From: Planctomycetota bacterium
GTDB taxonomy: Bacteria; Planctomycetota; Phycisphaerae; WQYP01
Length of the DNA: 13,385 bases
NCBI GenBank assembly: GCA_021828925.1
Contig: JAJZCT010000027.1
Coordinates: forward strand, 1 to 13,385
Reading direction: 5' to 3'
Of this stretch, positions 1 through 7,009 are shown piece by piece. Position 1 is the stretch's first letter. Every line of letters begins with the position of its first letter. Under the pieces are notes generated by a model. The model saw only the letters and a list, made by a program, of their open reading frames with translations. It was not told the origin of the DNA and did no database searches. Position numbers and translations under genes: made by a program.

Positions 1-1
1 C

Positions 2-3000
2 ATCCCGCCAATCCGCTATCGGAATGACGAGTATTTTTTTGCCTGGGATGATAATCAGGTGCGCTGCGGGGCGTATTTTGGTGTATCCTGGTGGTGGAAG
101 CGCATACGCATTCCCGCGACATTTGCCGGCAAAAAAATTCTTCTGCGCGTGCGCGGGGCGCGGCAGCGGGCTGAAGTGTATTTAAATGAGCAGCTCATCG
201 GGTACGATATTATCGATCAGACGGCATTTACCTGCGATGCGACGCGAGCCGCGCGTCCGGGCAGTGATAATATTCTCGCCATCCGCATTACAAATCCTGG
301 TGGCAGATTTGACTGGGTGGATGGAGATACAACAACATGGAATAATGGGCAGTTCCAACGCAGCCACGGCTTCGGTGGTATTGACCGTGGTCTTTTACTG
401 GAAGCCCATGACCCCGTTTACCTCTCCGATGTCTGGGTGCTCAATACTCGGGAGCCACGCACGGTTGACGCACATACGGCGCTAACAAACGATTTTCCAC
501 ACGTGGTCAACGGACACCTGTACTTCTCTGTTCTTGATTCCGGTGGCAGGTCGATTAAGAATCAACACATTCGTGTGGTCGTTCCACCGGGGGCCGGGCA
601 CAGCTTCCACGCAAGGCTGGAATGCGCGGACGCGAAGCTTTGGGATTTGGAAACCCCGAATCTTTACAGTTTGCGTGTGGATTTTCGCTCTGACGACGGA
701 CGGATAGCGGATTGGCGGGATGTGCGATTCGGATTCCGGTGGTTCGAGGCTGACGGCATCGGAGCCAACGCCATGTTAAGACTTAATGGCCGGCGGGTGC
801 GACTGTTTTCGGCTATTTCGTGGGGATTCTGGGGGCTGAACGGATTGTGGCCTACTCCGGAACTGGCGGCAAAGGAGGTCCATGCCGCCAAAGCGCTAAA
901 CATGAACTGCCTGAACTTTCATCGCCAAATTGGGCGCGAAGAGGTACTGCGGCAGCAGGACGAACTGGGACTGCTGCGTTATATGGAGGTAGGTGGGGGA
1001 AGGGAATTTGCCCAAGGTCCACCGGATGGCTTTTGCGCAAAATACATGGCCGAAAAACTCATGCGGATGTTCAGACAATTCCGCAGCCATCCGGCTCTCG
1101 TAATGTACTGCGTGCAGAATGAATGGAGTCCGGATCTTAAGGACCCCCGCATATTAGCAATGCTTCGGCAACTGCACGCGGAAGACCCGAGCCGAATTGT
1201 CACGCTGAAGGATGGAATTGTTCCGCCGGGTGAAGCTTGGTATCGCGCCGGTACTTGGAAACTGCACTATGACCACGGGAATGGCTTCTCCGGCTGGTGG
1301 TGCCAGCACACGGCCGGCGGCGGCGCTGGATCTTGGGAAGATCGCTACTATCGCGGTCCGAATGCATTCATGTACCGGTCGGAAATTCGAAAGCAGATCG
1401 TCGAATGGGGCGAGGTGGGCGGATCCGCCGTTGCGGATAATCACGAATTGATGGTGCAGCAGATAAAGACCGCCGGCGGGGCAAGTTACGATCTGCTGGA
1501 TCATCAGCAGATACTCGCTGCTTACAATACATTTCTTGAACGCTGGGGATTTCGCGATGCCTTTCCAACGGCTTCGGCTTTGTTTGATGCCCTCGGTGTC
1601 CGTTGCTATCAGTGGTGGTCTATTTTGCTGGAAAACTTTCGCATCGCCGAGCATGTCGATTTTTGCGCCATGAGCGGATGGGAATCCACAGCGATTGAAA
1701 ACCACTCCGGTATTGTAGATAACCTTCGCAATCATAAGGGGCCACCGGCACTGGTTGCACAATCGCTGCAACCCGTTCTTCCATTGGCCAAGCTTCGGCA
1801 GACCGTAGTGTCGCGTGGCGATGCCGCAGTATTTGACGTTTTTCTGGTGAATGAAACCGACCTTCCGGTTGCGGGCGAAGTTCAGGTAACGCTTGGGCAT
1901 TCCCTCCATGGAGAAATTGATCTCTTCCATGCACGGGTACCGGAGCAGACTAAGGATCAGTTTGTTTACCCCATTGCTGCCAATCAATCAACCGGGGCCT
2001 TATTGCACCCTGGTTCTTATACAATCAATGCGAAGTTAACCGGCCACCCCAGCAGATATCAGCGCAACATTCTGGTGGTTGATGACTCCGGGCCGATAAA
2101 GAAGGGTATTCGTGTCGGTATTTTAGGGCGGTCACCTGGCGTTGCTGCGGAGTTGGCTGATCTGCCAGGCGTGCATTGCGAGGCTTATACCGGTACGGAG
2201 GAATATAATATGTTGCTGCTTGGTGGCGGACCTGCGGGCACCATGATCCGCGGCACTCAAAAAGTCTCAGGGACACCCATCCCGTGGCTTTTTGAGAACC
2301 AATGTACGGGAGGCACCGGGCAGATTCGATTTGTTTTTAACGCCCTTCCCCGGCACGCGGTGGAAGTAACGCTGTATTTTGCCGAAATTCAGCACAGCGC
2401 CGTAAAACAGCGGCAGTTTGATGTGCAGATTAATGGCCGGACTGTCCTGCGTAAATTCGACATATTTGCCGCGGCGGGCGGAGGGAACCGGGCGGTTCAA
2501 CGACGGTTTGAGATAGTGCCGGACAAAGGCACGATCGTCATTGAACCGGGCGAAGTACAGCACGGCAAGGCTGCGTTTGCGGGCATAAAGATACAGACCC
2601 CCGGCCGAACCATCACGGCTTATTTCGGGCCTGAACCCATTAAGCAGCACCTCGGGCCCAAAGAGCTGATTTGGAAGCCGTATCAATCAGCCGCCGATTT
2701 AACACCGCAGATCGCCGAACGCATTGCCGGCGGAATCCCATTGCTTGTGGTAACGGATAATCAATTTTTTTCTGATTGCGCCGCCGGAAATCTGGCTCGA
2801 CTTGGTGCATTCGAATATCATGGTCACGTTGGATCGCTTCGATCCATGGATAATTGGATGGGTAATTGGATTTTCGTGCGCCAGCACCCGTTATATCAGG
2901 GGCTGCCAGTTAATTGCGCAATGAAAGATGACTATCAGGTGCCATTTTTTAACGCTGACGGTCTGCTTCTTACCGGATCGGAGGTCGAAATTGCGGCGGG

Positions 3001-3154
3001 TTACAGCCGCGATCACGATCGGAATATCGGGGCCGCAACATTCACGGCCCGGCTCGGCAAAGGCCGTATCGTATTTCACATGATGCCGAGGATGCAGAAG
3101 ATCGTGCAGCGGCGATGGTTAACCAATGCATTGGATTTTTTAACGGCAAGTTAG
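2..3154 (+). CDS. GH2-type glycoside hydrolase with malectin-like module, 5' truncated
   Basis: The frame is open from base 2, so the true start lies outside the window. A GTG at 59 is not a credible start because it falls inside the sugar-binding domain. Numbered from the codon at base 2 (1050 residues), the order is: a jelly-roll sugar-binding domain (about 1-125), an Ig-like domain (about 125-250) and a TIM-barrel (about 255-590). VMYCVQNEW carries the Asn-Glu acid/base pair expected in GH2 (E374), and VEWGEVGG offers E471 as candidate nucleophile. A malectin-like domain (about 755-872: FENQCTGG, VTLYFAEI, FDVQINGR) follows. It appears nested in a glutamine-amidotransferase-like fold whose halves are about 700-747 and 900-1050. 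GH2 enzymes remove beta-linked galactose, glucuronic acid, mannose or arabinose from polysaccharides; the substrate cannot be read from sequence. In this locus it probably trims pectin or hemicellulose side chains. It converges on the pectinesterase gene. The family call is good; the substrate is unknown. Confidence 0.85.
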   Translation: MPPIRYRNDEYFFAWDDNQVRCGAYFGVSWWWKRIRIPATFAGKKILLRVRGARQRAEVYLNEQLIGYDIIDQTAFTCDATRAARPGSDNILAIRITNPGGRFDWVDGDTTTWNNGQFQRSHGFGGIDRGLLLEAHDPVYLSDVWVLNTREPRTVDAHTALTNDFPHVVNGHLYFSVLDSGGRSIKNQHIRVVVPPGAGHSFHARLECADAKLWDLETPNLYSLRVDFRSDDGRIADWRDVRFGFRWFEADGIGANAMLRLNGRRVRLFSAISWGFWGLNGLWPTPELAAKEVHAAKALNMNCLNFHRQIGREEVLRQQDELGLLRYMEVGGGREFAQGPPDGFCAKYMAEKLMRMFRQFRSHPALVMYCVQNEWSPDLKDPRILAMLRQLHAEDPSRIVTLKDGIVPPGEAWYRAGTWKLHYDHGNGFSGWWCQHTAGGGAGSWEDRYYRGPNAFMYRSEIRKQIVEWGEVGGSAVADNHELMVQQIKTAGGASYDLLDHQQILAAYNTFLERWGFRDAFPTASALFDALGVRCYQWWSILLENFRIAEHVDFCAMSGWESTAIENHSGIVDNLRNHKGPPALVAQSLQPVLPLAKLRQTVVSRGDAAVFDVFLVNETDLPVAGEVQVTLGHSLHGEIDLFHARVPEQTKDQFVYPIAANQSTGALLHPGSYTINAKLTGHPSRYQRNILVVDDSGPIKKGIRVGILGRSPGVAAELADLPGVHCEAYTGTEEYNMLLLGGGPAGTMIRGTQKVSGTPIPWLFENQCTGGTGQIRFVFNALPRHAVEVTLYFAEIQHSAVKQRQFDVQINGRTVLRKFDIFAAAGGGNRAVQRRFEIVPDKGTIVIEPGEVQHGKAAFAGIKIQTPGRTITAYFGPEPIKQHLGPKELIWKPYQSAADLTPQIAERIAGGIPLLVVTDNQFFSDCAAGNLARLGAFEYHGHVGSLRSMDNWMGNWIFVRQHPLYQGLPVNCAMKDDYQVPFFNADGLLLTGSEVEIAAGYSRDHDRNIGAATFTARLGKGRIVFHMMPRMQKIVQRRWLTNALDFLTAS

Positions 3155-3204
3155 CCACGGCTGTTTCCGATTGCAGCCGAGCCAAAGGAGCCGGCCGGAA
3201 ACAC

Positions 3205-3230
3205 CGTGCCAAGTTATGCGGCATGGCACG
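3205..3230. terminator. Stem-loop downstream of the GH2 gene, possible terminator
   Basis: A 7-bp perfect inverted repeat, CGTGCCA (3205-3211) and TGGCACG (3224-3230), encloses a 12-nt loop about 50 nt after the GH2 stop codon. It is followed at once by the 10-bp palindrome GTCGGCCGAC (3230-3239). There is no T-run after it, so it is not a classical intrinsic terminator. Its position between two convergent genes is the main argument for a role in transcript ending. Confidence 0.3.
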
Positions 3231-3263
3231 TCGGCCGACGGTATGATGGCGTTCTCGGAGCCT

Positions 3264-3298
3264 GATTCGGTGACGCAAATGGCGTGGCATGCCGAATC
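3264..3298. terminator. Inverted repeat between convergent genes, possible bidirectional terminator
   Basis: The arms GATTCGG (3264-3270) and CCGAATC (3292-3298) are perfectly complementary. A small CGC/GCG pair (3274-3276 and 3282-3284) is nested inside. It lies in the 221-bp gap between the GH2 stop and the pectinesterase stop. No poly-T tail is present on either strand, so the terminator role is only suggested by position. Confidence 0.25.
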
Positions 3299-3375
3299 GG
3301 TGCCGTTCGGCGGTGCGTATAATCCACAAAATCTTCCCATGGGGCGATTGTAGGAGGGGAGACTCTCATCGTGCT

Positions 3376-4353
3376 TTACCGGCCCAAAAACTTTAACATT
3401 GCCGGAGGGTTCCAATGAGGAAAAATATGCGATAGTGTATAATGCCGCGACTGCGCAGCACTTATACGCTTGACCCATGGGGCACGGCGCGAAAGATTTA
3501 TGAGCTTGCCGGCAGGTGTAACGCTCCCAAATTCCAAGGCACGGCAGGTGTGCTCACGGCCATCCCAGCGGCTCCACCCCCCCTCGGTAATGTGATTATC
3601 CATCGTGCAATCAATGTAGGCCGCCATTCCGTAAGCTCGCCACGGCCGCATCAGCGTTGAACTTGCCGCGCGAACACCAGGCAGCTTGGAAATCAGGCAG
3701 TGTCGGAAGATAAATCCATAGGCTACATTTTTTGGTGTGCTTGGGGCACAATTAACCCCGCCGGTATCTCGCCGCTGAAGTATCGTGCAGTTACTGAACA
3801 GGGCGGTGCCACCACTGTAAATAAAATCAACACTTCCCCATATCTGGCAATGGGTAAAGTAGGATGTGCATCCGTTCCAGATTGCCAACGTGTCCTGCCA
3901 GCCTTTAATGACAACGTGATCAAAGATTTGATGGCGTCCATCGATATAGACTGCATTTTGTGGACCGGCGGTTGGCCCTGCGGTATTATCCACAGTAAGA
4001 TTTCTCGCCAGAAAATTACCAGCGTGGACGGTTAAAGTGCGTTTGCCTTTGCCCGCACCGATCCATACGGAAGAGGGCGATTTCCCCATTCCATCAAGCA
4101 GCACTTGCCCGGCCATCTTGGGGACTGTAATGGATTCGTGGTACCGTCCTGGCCTGATTTCAATTAAGTAAACTCCGGCTTTGCTTCTCGCTGCGGCGGT
4201 AACCGCAAGCTGGATGGAGGCAAAATCTGTCCGGCGGCGGGGATTAACGATCTCAATCGTTGGACGTGCGGCCAGGCAAACTGAACTGGCGGCAATTGAA
4301 GCCGATACGATACTGGCTGCAAGCAACTTCTGGCACACCTTCACTGGGGGCAT
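3376..4353 (-). CDS. Pectinesterase (CE8 pectin methylesterase), secreted, no sorting tail
   Basis: This enzyme should hydrolyse methyl esters of homogalacturonan, giving pectate and methanol outside the cytoplasm. The product is 325 residues. The ATG at 4353 is chosen because AAGGAG lies 9 nt upstream and it opens a signal peptide (about 1-29, ending near CLAA); the open frame extends 40 codons further up without such support. The beta-helix residues known from plant and Erwinia pectinesterases are all present: Q132 (PQNAVY), Q153-D154 (GWQDTL), D176 (GSVDFIYSG), R236 and W238 (LMRPW). Two motifs deviate from the usual consensus: LGRPW is LMRPW, and DFIFG is DFIYSG. There is no PEP-CTERM tail; the protein ends MLKFLGR. 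It lies 139 nt downstream of the prepilin-like gene on the same strand and is probably co-transcribed with it. It may be a soluble secreted or periplasmic enzyme, in contrast to the tailed pectinesterase at 9956-11245. Confidence 0.9.
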   Translation of the reverse strand: MPPVKVCQKLLAASIVSASIAASSVCLAARPTIEIVNPRRRTDFASIQLAVTAAARSKAGVYLIEIRPGRYHESITVPKMAGQVLLDGMGKSPSSVWIGAGKGKRTLTVHAGNFLARNLTVDNTAGPTAGPQNAVYIDGRHQIFDHVVIKGWQDTLAIWNGCTSYFTHCQIWGSVDFIYSGGTALFSNCTILQRRDTGGVNCAPSTPKNVAYGFIFRHCLISKLPGVRAASSTLMRPWRAYGMAAYIDCTMDNHITEGGWSRWDGREHTCRALEFGSVTPAGKLINLSRRAPWVKRISAAQSRHYTLSHIFPHWNPPAMLKFLGR

Positions 4354-4362
4354 TGCTGGGGT

Positions 4363-4368
4363 CTCCTT
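4363..4368 (-). promoter_or_regulatory. Shine-Dalgarno of the untailed pectinesterase
   Basis: AAGGAG on the minus strand, 9 nt before the ATG at 4353. It fixes the start at the signal peptide and not at the longer open frame beginning at 4473. Confidence 0.8.
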
Positions 4369-4409
4369 GGCGGCGTTGTGTTGGACGTAACAACGTGATG
4401 GATTTAAAG

Positions 4410-4456
4410 CGGGAAGGAACCCTGGCCGTGTGTCCAACCGGACAAGGTCCTTCCCG
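4410..4456 (-). promoter_or_regulatory. Nested RNA hairpin between prepilin and pectinesterase genes
   Basis: On the minus strand a 9-bp perfect stem, CGGGAAGGA with TCCTTCCCG, closes over 29 nt that contain a second hairpin, TGTCC-GGTT-GGACA. The stem is followed by CTTTAAATCC, only a weak T tract. It sits wholly in the 139-nt gap between the prepilin stop and the pectinesterase Shine-Dalgarno. It could be a partial terminator or attenuator, or a processing or stabilising structure that makes the two genes express at different levels. The structure is read from the sequence; the role is inference. Confidence 0.45.
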
Positions 4457-4492
4457 GAGGATGATCGACGCAATCTTTCGGGGCCATTTGCA

Positions 4493-5290
4493 TCATGGCC
4501 TGGGTTTGAAATTGTGGGTCAACGGTGGCTGCGATGCATCCCAGTTCTCGTAGCGGAACATATACTGATTGTTTGGGAACGCCAACTGGCGTAGAGGATT
4601 TACCAGAACGATCGCGCCGCTGAAAAGCAGGACGTTACACTCCGGGTCAACTCGGGTTCCGTGTGGGGTGCCAACGTATTGATATCCCGCGGCTGCCGGG
4701 GGCGAAGCGGTCTGGCTATAAGAATCAAGCAGATAGAATTGCCAATAATTGCCGGGAAGCGGGTGCGGCTTGGATATATCGGTCATCATAATCACGTTCT
4801 GTGGGATTGCGCCCAGGCGCTTAAAGCCCTCGCCGTAGGTGAAAAATCCATTGAATTTGCCCCAGCCTGCGTTGTCGTTATATGTATAGTCACTGTAGAA
4901 ATTGTATCCCCAATCCTGTATTGGCGGCGTTTCACTGTGATCTGCCGCGGGATCCGTCAGCAATGCCGCCAATTTTTGCTCATCTAAATCGTAGGTTTTC
5001 CCTCCGGTTGATACCGCAGTGCTGCCGTAGAGAGCCGATCCCATGATTTCAGGCGAGCACCATAGCCATTCGGCGGTTGCCGTCTGGTAGAACCCCGGCA
5101 TGGCAAAACCTGCGTATTGCTGCGCGTACATTTGCTGCGTGAGATAAACCTGTCTCAGGTTTGACGCACAGATTACCGTGTTCGCCTGCGCCTTCGCCCG
5201 CGCCAGAGCCGGTAGCAGCAGGGAGATCAACAGCGCGATAATGCTGATGACCACAAGCAGTTCGATTAACGTAAAACCCCGACGTATCAT
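4493..5290 (-). CDS. Prepilin-like (type II pseudopilin-like) protein
   Basis: The product is 265 residues and begins [10 protein letters not shown]. This gives a prepilin peptidase site after G5, an N-methylated phenylalanine at F6 and the conserved Glu at mature position 5, followed by a hydrophobic helix to about residue 29. Then comes CASNLRQ (41-47), the C-x2-NLRQ signature of the large planctomycete-type prepilin-like families. The rest resembles that soluble domain and is rich in Tyr, Trp and Asn. Near the C-terminus these proteins usually have a His followed by a DG motif; here PHG (H210) is followed by LLFSG, so the Asp is replaced by Ser. The start is set by AAGGAG 6 nt upstream of the ATG at 5290. 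Such proteins are membrane-anchored and may assemble with a pilus-like or secretion machine, but the function of the expanded families is not established. Pairing with a pectinesterase suggests a role at the envelope in pectin handling; this is inference. Confidence 0.85.
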   Translation of the reverse strand: MIRRGFTLIELLVVISIIALLISLLLPALARAKAQANTVICASNLRQVYLTQQMYAQQYAGFAMPGFYQTATAEWLWCSPEIMGSALYGSTAVSTGGKTYDLDEQKLAALLTDPAADHSETPPIQDWGYNFYSDYTYNDNAGWGKFNGFFTYGEGFKRLGAIPQNVIMMTDISKPHPLPGNYWQFYLLDSYSQTASPPAAAGYQYVGTPHGTRVDPECNVLLFSGAIVLVNPLRQLAFPNNQYMFRYENWDASQPPLTHNFKPRP

Positions 5291-5296
5291 GGCATG

Positions 5297-5302
5297 CTCC
5301 TT
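5297..5302 (-). promoter_or_regulatory. Shine-Dalgarno of the prepilin-like gene
   Basis: AAGGAG on the minus strand, 6 nt before the ATG at 5290. It selects the start that places the cleavage site at residue 5, as usual for this family, over the longer frame from 5353. Confidence 0.8.
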
Positions 5303-5374
5303 ATAAATGCCGGTGCGAGCCTGCATTTCCGGGATCGCCCGAGCAAACCGCACCCCGTTTCAATTTCTGACGAA

Positions 5375-5402
5375 CGGTCTATATTAAATGAGTTACAGAC
5401 CG
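5375..5402. promoter_or_regulatory. Inverted repeat upstream of the prepilin-pectinesterase pair, possible operator/promoter
   Basis: The arms CGGTCT (5375-5380) and AGACCG (5397-5402) flank a 16-nt AT-rich spacer, about 85-110 nt before the prepilin start. On the minus strand TTGCGG and TATAGA, 16 nt apart, overlap this element and form a weak sigma-70-like promoter. A repressor or activator site is possible. The bound protein is unknown; the neighbouring XylR-like regulator is the nearest candidate. Confidence 0.3.
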
Positions 5403-5475
5403 CAAACTTTTGATAAATGCAATCTAAGCGGTTCGATCGCTCAACGCAAGGTAATACTATTGCAAAAGCAGCCGG

Positions 5476-5489
5476 AAGTTGTGCAACTT
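5476..5489. promoter_or_regulatory. Palindrome AAGTTG-TG-CAACTT just past the regulator stop
   Basis: Perfect 6-bp arms with a 2-nt centre lie 22 nt downstream of the regulator's stop codon, in the gap before the prepilin-like gene. The tiny centre favours a protein-binding site over a hairpin; a weak terminator for the regulator is the alternative, but no T-run follows directly. Confidence 0.25.
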
Positions 5490-5511
5490 GTGTTGAAGTG
5501 GATGAATGTGT

Positions 5512-6688
5512 CTAAATGCCTCGGCTCGCGCGATACTTTGCCGGGGTTTCACCCATGCGGCGTTTAAACACGCGTGTGAGATATTGAGTGCTCGAAAAGC
5601 CTGCTTTCATGGCCACTTGCTTGATGGACAATTGTGGCATTAGCAGCAATTCGGCGGTGCGGCTCAGGCGAACGCGTTCAATTTCCTCGTAGATGGTGTG
5701 ACCGATTACGCGCTTAACTTTTTCTTGAATAACTGTGCGAGAAACACCGACGTGCCGACTTACATCGGCGAGGCTTATGGCATGGCACGCTTCGTCGCGT
5801 ATGAAGCGTAGTGCCTGATTAACGTCCGGGTCGTCACCGGCGGTAGTATCGGTTGATCTGCGCACAACGACACAACGCGGCGGAATCAGCGTGACCGCCT
5901 CCGGCTCCTTGCCATGTGTGATTAATTCGTCCAGCAGCGCCGCCGCCGTATATCCGATCTGCTCGGCATTTGGATCAATACTCGTTAGCGCGGGGATCGC
6001 AAGGTCGCACATTGCCGCGTCGTTGTCGACACCAATTACGGAAACCTCGTCCGGTACCTCAGCCCGGCACCGCCGGCATGCATCAAGTACCTGCAGGCCC
6101 TTCTCGTCATTGGCGGCAAGGATGCCTACTGGTTTGGGGAGGCCACGAACCCACTTCGCCAGACGATCCTGTTCCCGCTCCCAGTCGGCATTGCTCCCCG
6201 AATCGTCAACTTCAAACCGACCAAGGAAGCTGCTTGGTTTTTTTACCAGTTCCAAAAAATGATCGCCGCGCAGGTCGAGCCCCGGATGCACGCCTCTTTT
6301 TCGACCAACAAAAGCAAAGTTTTTAAAATTGCGATCAACGAGATGTTCGGCACCGAGTTTAGCCACTTGTCGATGGTCGATGCCCACATACGGGAAAGGT
6401 AATCCCGGCATTGTCGCACGCAGATTGACCACCGCAACGCGCAGCTTCTTGATGAAATCCGCAACTTCCTGCGTCTCCACACGGGCCAATATTCCATCCC
6501 CTCTCCATTTTTTTCAACCATGGCGGGAGCGAATCGTGTATTCCCCGCGGCTGATAAAACGTCGACCAGGCACCGCGCTCCCGATTATACCGCGCCACGC
6601 CGCGCAGCAGGCCCTGTCCGTAGGCTCCAGTGGTTTCAATGAGGATCGCAACGTGGGGGGATGCGTCCCTTTTTGAGTCATTCGACAT
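5512..6688 (-). CDS. XylR-like transcriptional regulator, split by a one-base frameshift
   Basis: Transcription factor with an N-terminal LacI/periplasmic-binding-type sugar-sensing domain (about 8-280) and a C-terminal AraC/XylS DNA-binding domain (about 285-391, two helix-turn-helix units: ISLADVSRHVGVSRTVIQ and LSIKQVAMKAGFSSTQYL). The ATG at 6688 has GGAG 8 nt upstream and opens SPHVAILIETTGAYGQGLLRG, the usual first strand and helix of this family. The first 60 codons, to LPPWLKK, are in one frame. From a run of seven A's (plus-strand T's at 6508-6514) the family sequence continues in another frame as WRGDGILARVETQEV. Removing one A restores a 391-residue protein, close to Escherichia coli XylR in size. 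As written, the first frame continues out of register and the second frame has a stop just before the A run, so no single frame encodes the whole protein. This is an assembly error, a real null allele or slippage. It probably controls the flanking pectin genes. Confidence 0.85.
6508..6514 (-). other. Seven-A homopolymer, site of the regulator frameshift
   Basis: On the minus strand the codons read TTG AAA AAA, then A TGG: the frame change falls exactly at the seventh A. Six A's would give LKKWRGDG, which fits the family. Moving between the two frames needs +1 (or -2) ribosomal shifting, or RNA polymerase slippage dropping one A or adding two. A sequencing indel in the homopolymer is the simplest explanation. 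Confidence 0.85.
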
Positions 6689-6696
6689 TCTTCCAA

Positions 6697-6700
6697 CTCC
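6697..6700 (-). promoter_or_regulatory. Shine-Dalgarno of the regulator
   Basis: GGAG on the minus strand, 8 nt before the ATG at 6688. It supports this start over the upstream ATG at 6763 in the same frame. Confidence 0.6.
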
Positions 6701-6773
6701 GTGGTACGTGGTGTCAGAAATTTTCATTCGCGTGTTCTGCTGGCAGACGCTTTCCGGTTCCAACTGTTCCCAT

Positions 6774-6783
6774 CAAGCGCTTG
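6774..6783. promoter_or_regulatory. Perfect palindrome CAAGCGCTTG, possible operator
   Basis: A 10-bp perfect palindrome with a central CG lies in the divergent region, 86 bp before the regulator start and 226 bp before the GH95-like start. Its AAGCGCTT core resembles operators of LacI/GalR-family proteins such as CcpA cre sites. The local XylR-like protein has an AraC-type DNA-binding domain, which normally prefers direct repeats, so the binding partner is uncertain. Confidence 0.35.
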
Positions 6784-6866
6784 GGGTAAGGATAACACGT
6801 CATTGTGCTCATCGTCCATCGGAAGGTCATATATCCGGGATTTTGACTGATCGTGCAATACTTCCG

Positions 6867-6894
6867 TTGGAAAATATACGCGCGGGACTTCCAA
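6867..6894. promoter_or_regulatory. Inverted repeat TTGGAA-N16-TTCCAA upstream of the GH95-like gene
   Basis: Perfect 6-bp arms (6867-6872 and 6889-6894) flank a 16-nt spacer, 116-143 bp before the GH95-like start. The arms are the same word that recurs elsewhere in this intergenic region. The spacing equals that of the inverted repeat ahead of the prepilin-like gene, though the arm sequences differ. It is a candidate activator or repressor site. Confidence 0.35.
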
Positions 6895-6996
6895 AGCATG
6901 TGTGTTCGCCATACCATTTCGTCTGATCCCCGCTGGCGGAGTTTGCTTCTGGCATACGCGACCACGCTCGCGTGGCGGTGCGGACAGGGGTATTAC

Positions 6997-7001
6997 AGGA
7001 G
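6997..7001 (+). promoter_or_regulatory. Shine-Dalgarno of the GH95-like gene
   Basis: AGGAG, 8 nt before the ATG at 7010. It places the start directly before a signal peptide and removes 36 Arg/Gly-rich residues from the longer open frame that begins at 6902. Confidence 0.8.
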
Positions 7002-7009
7002 TCGCATTA

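Larger units (their letters stand above)
6689..7009. promoter_or_regulatory. Divergent intergenic region between regulator and GH95-like gene
   Basis: This 321-bp stretch separates two divergent starts and must hold promoters for both. No small gene is convincing in it. It contains the word TTCCAAC at 6691-6697 and 6758-6764, its complement GTTGGAA at 6866-6872, and the near-copy TTCCAAA at 6889-6895. It also contains the palindrome at 6774-6783. TTGACT at 6843-6848 looks like a -35 box, but no -10 box stands at the right distance, so no promoter is assigned. The first TTCCAAC copy overlaps the spacer between the regulator's Shine-Dalgarno and its ATG. Confidence 0.55.

Noticed and set aside
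1154..1987. A 277-codon open frame on the minus strand inside the GH2 gene
   Set aside because: It is fully antisense to a conserved catalytic domain, has no recognisable motif, and shows no ribosome-binding site or family-like composition.
3171..3353. A 60-codon frame between the GH2 and pectinesterase genes
   Set aside because: It has no family resemblance and no convincing ribosome-binding site, and it contains both inverted repeats of the convergent gap.
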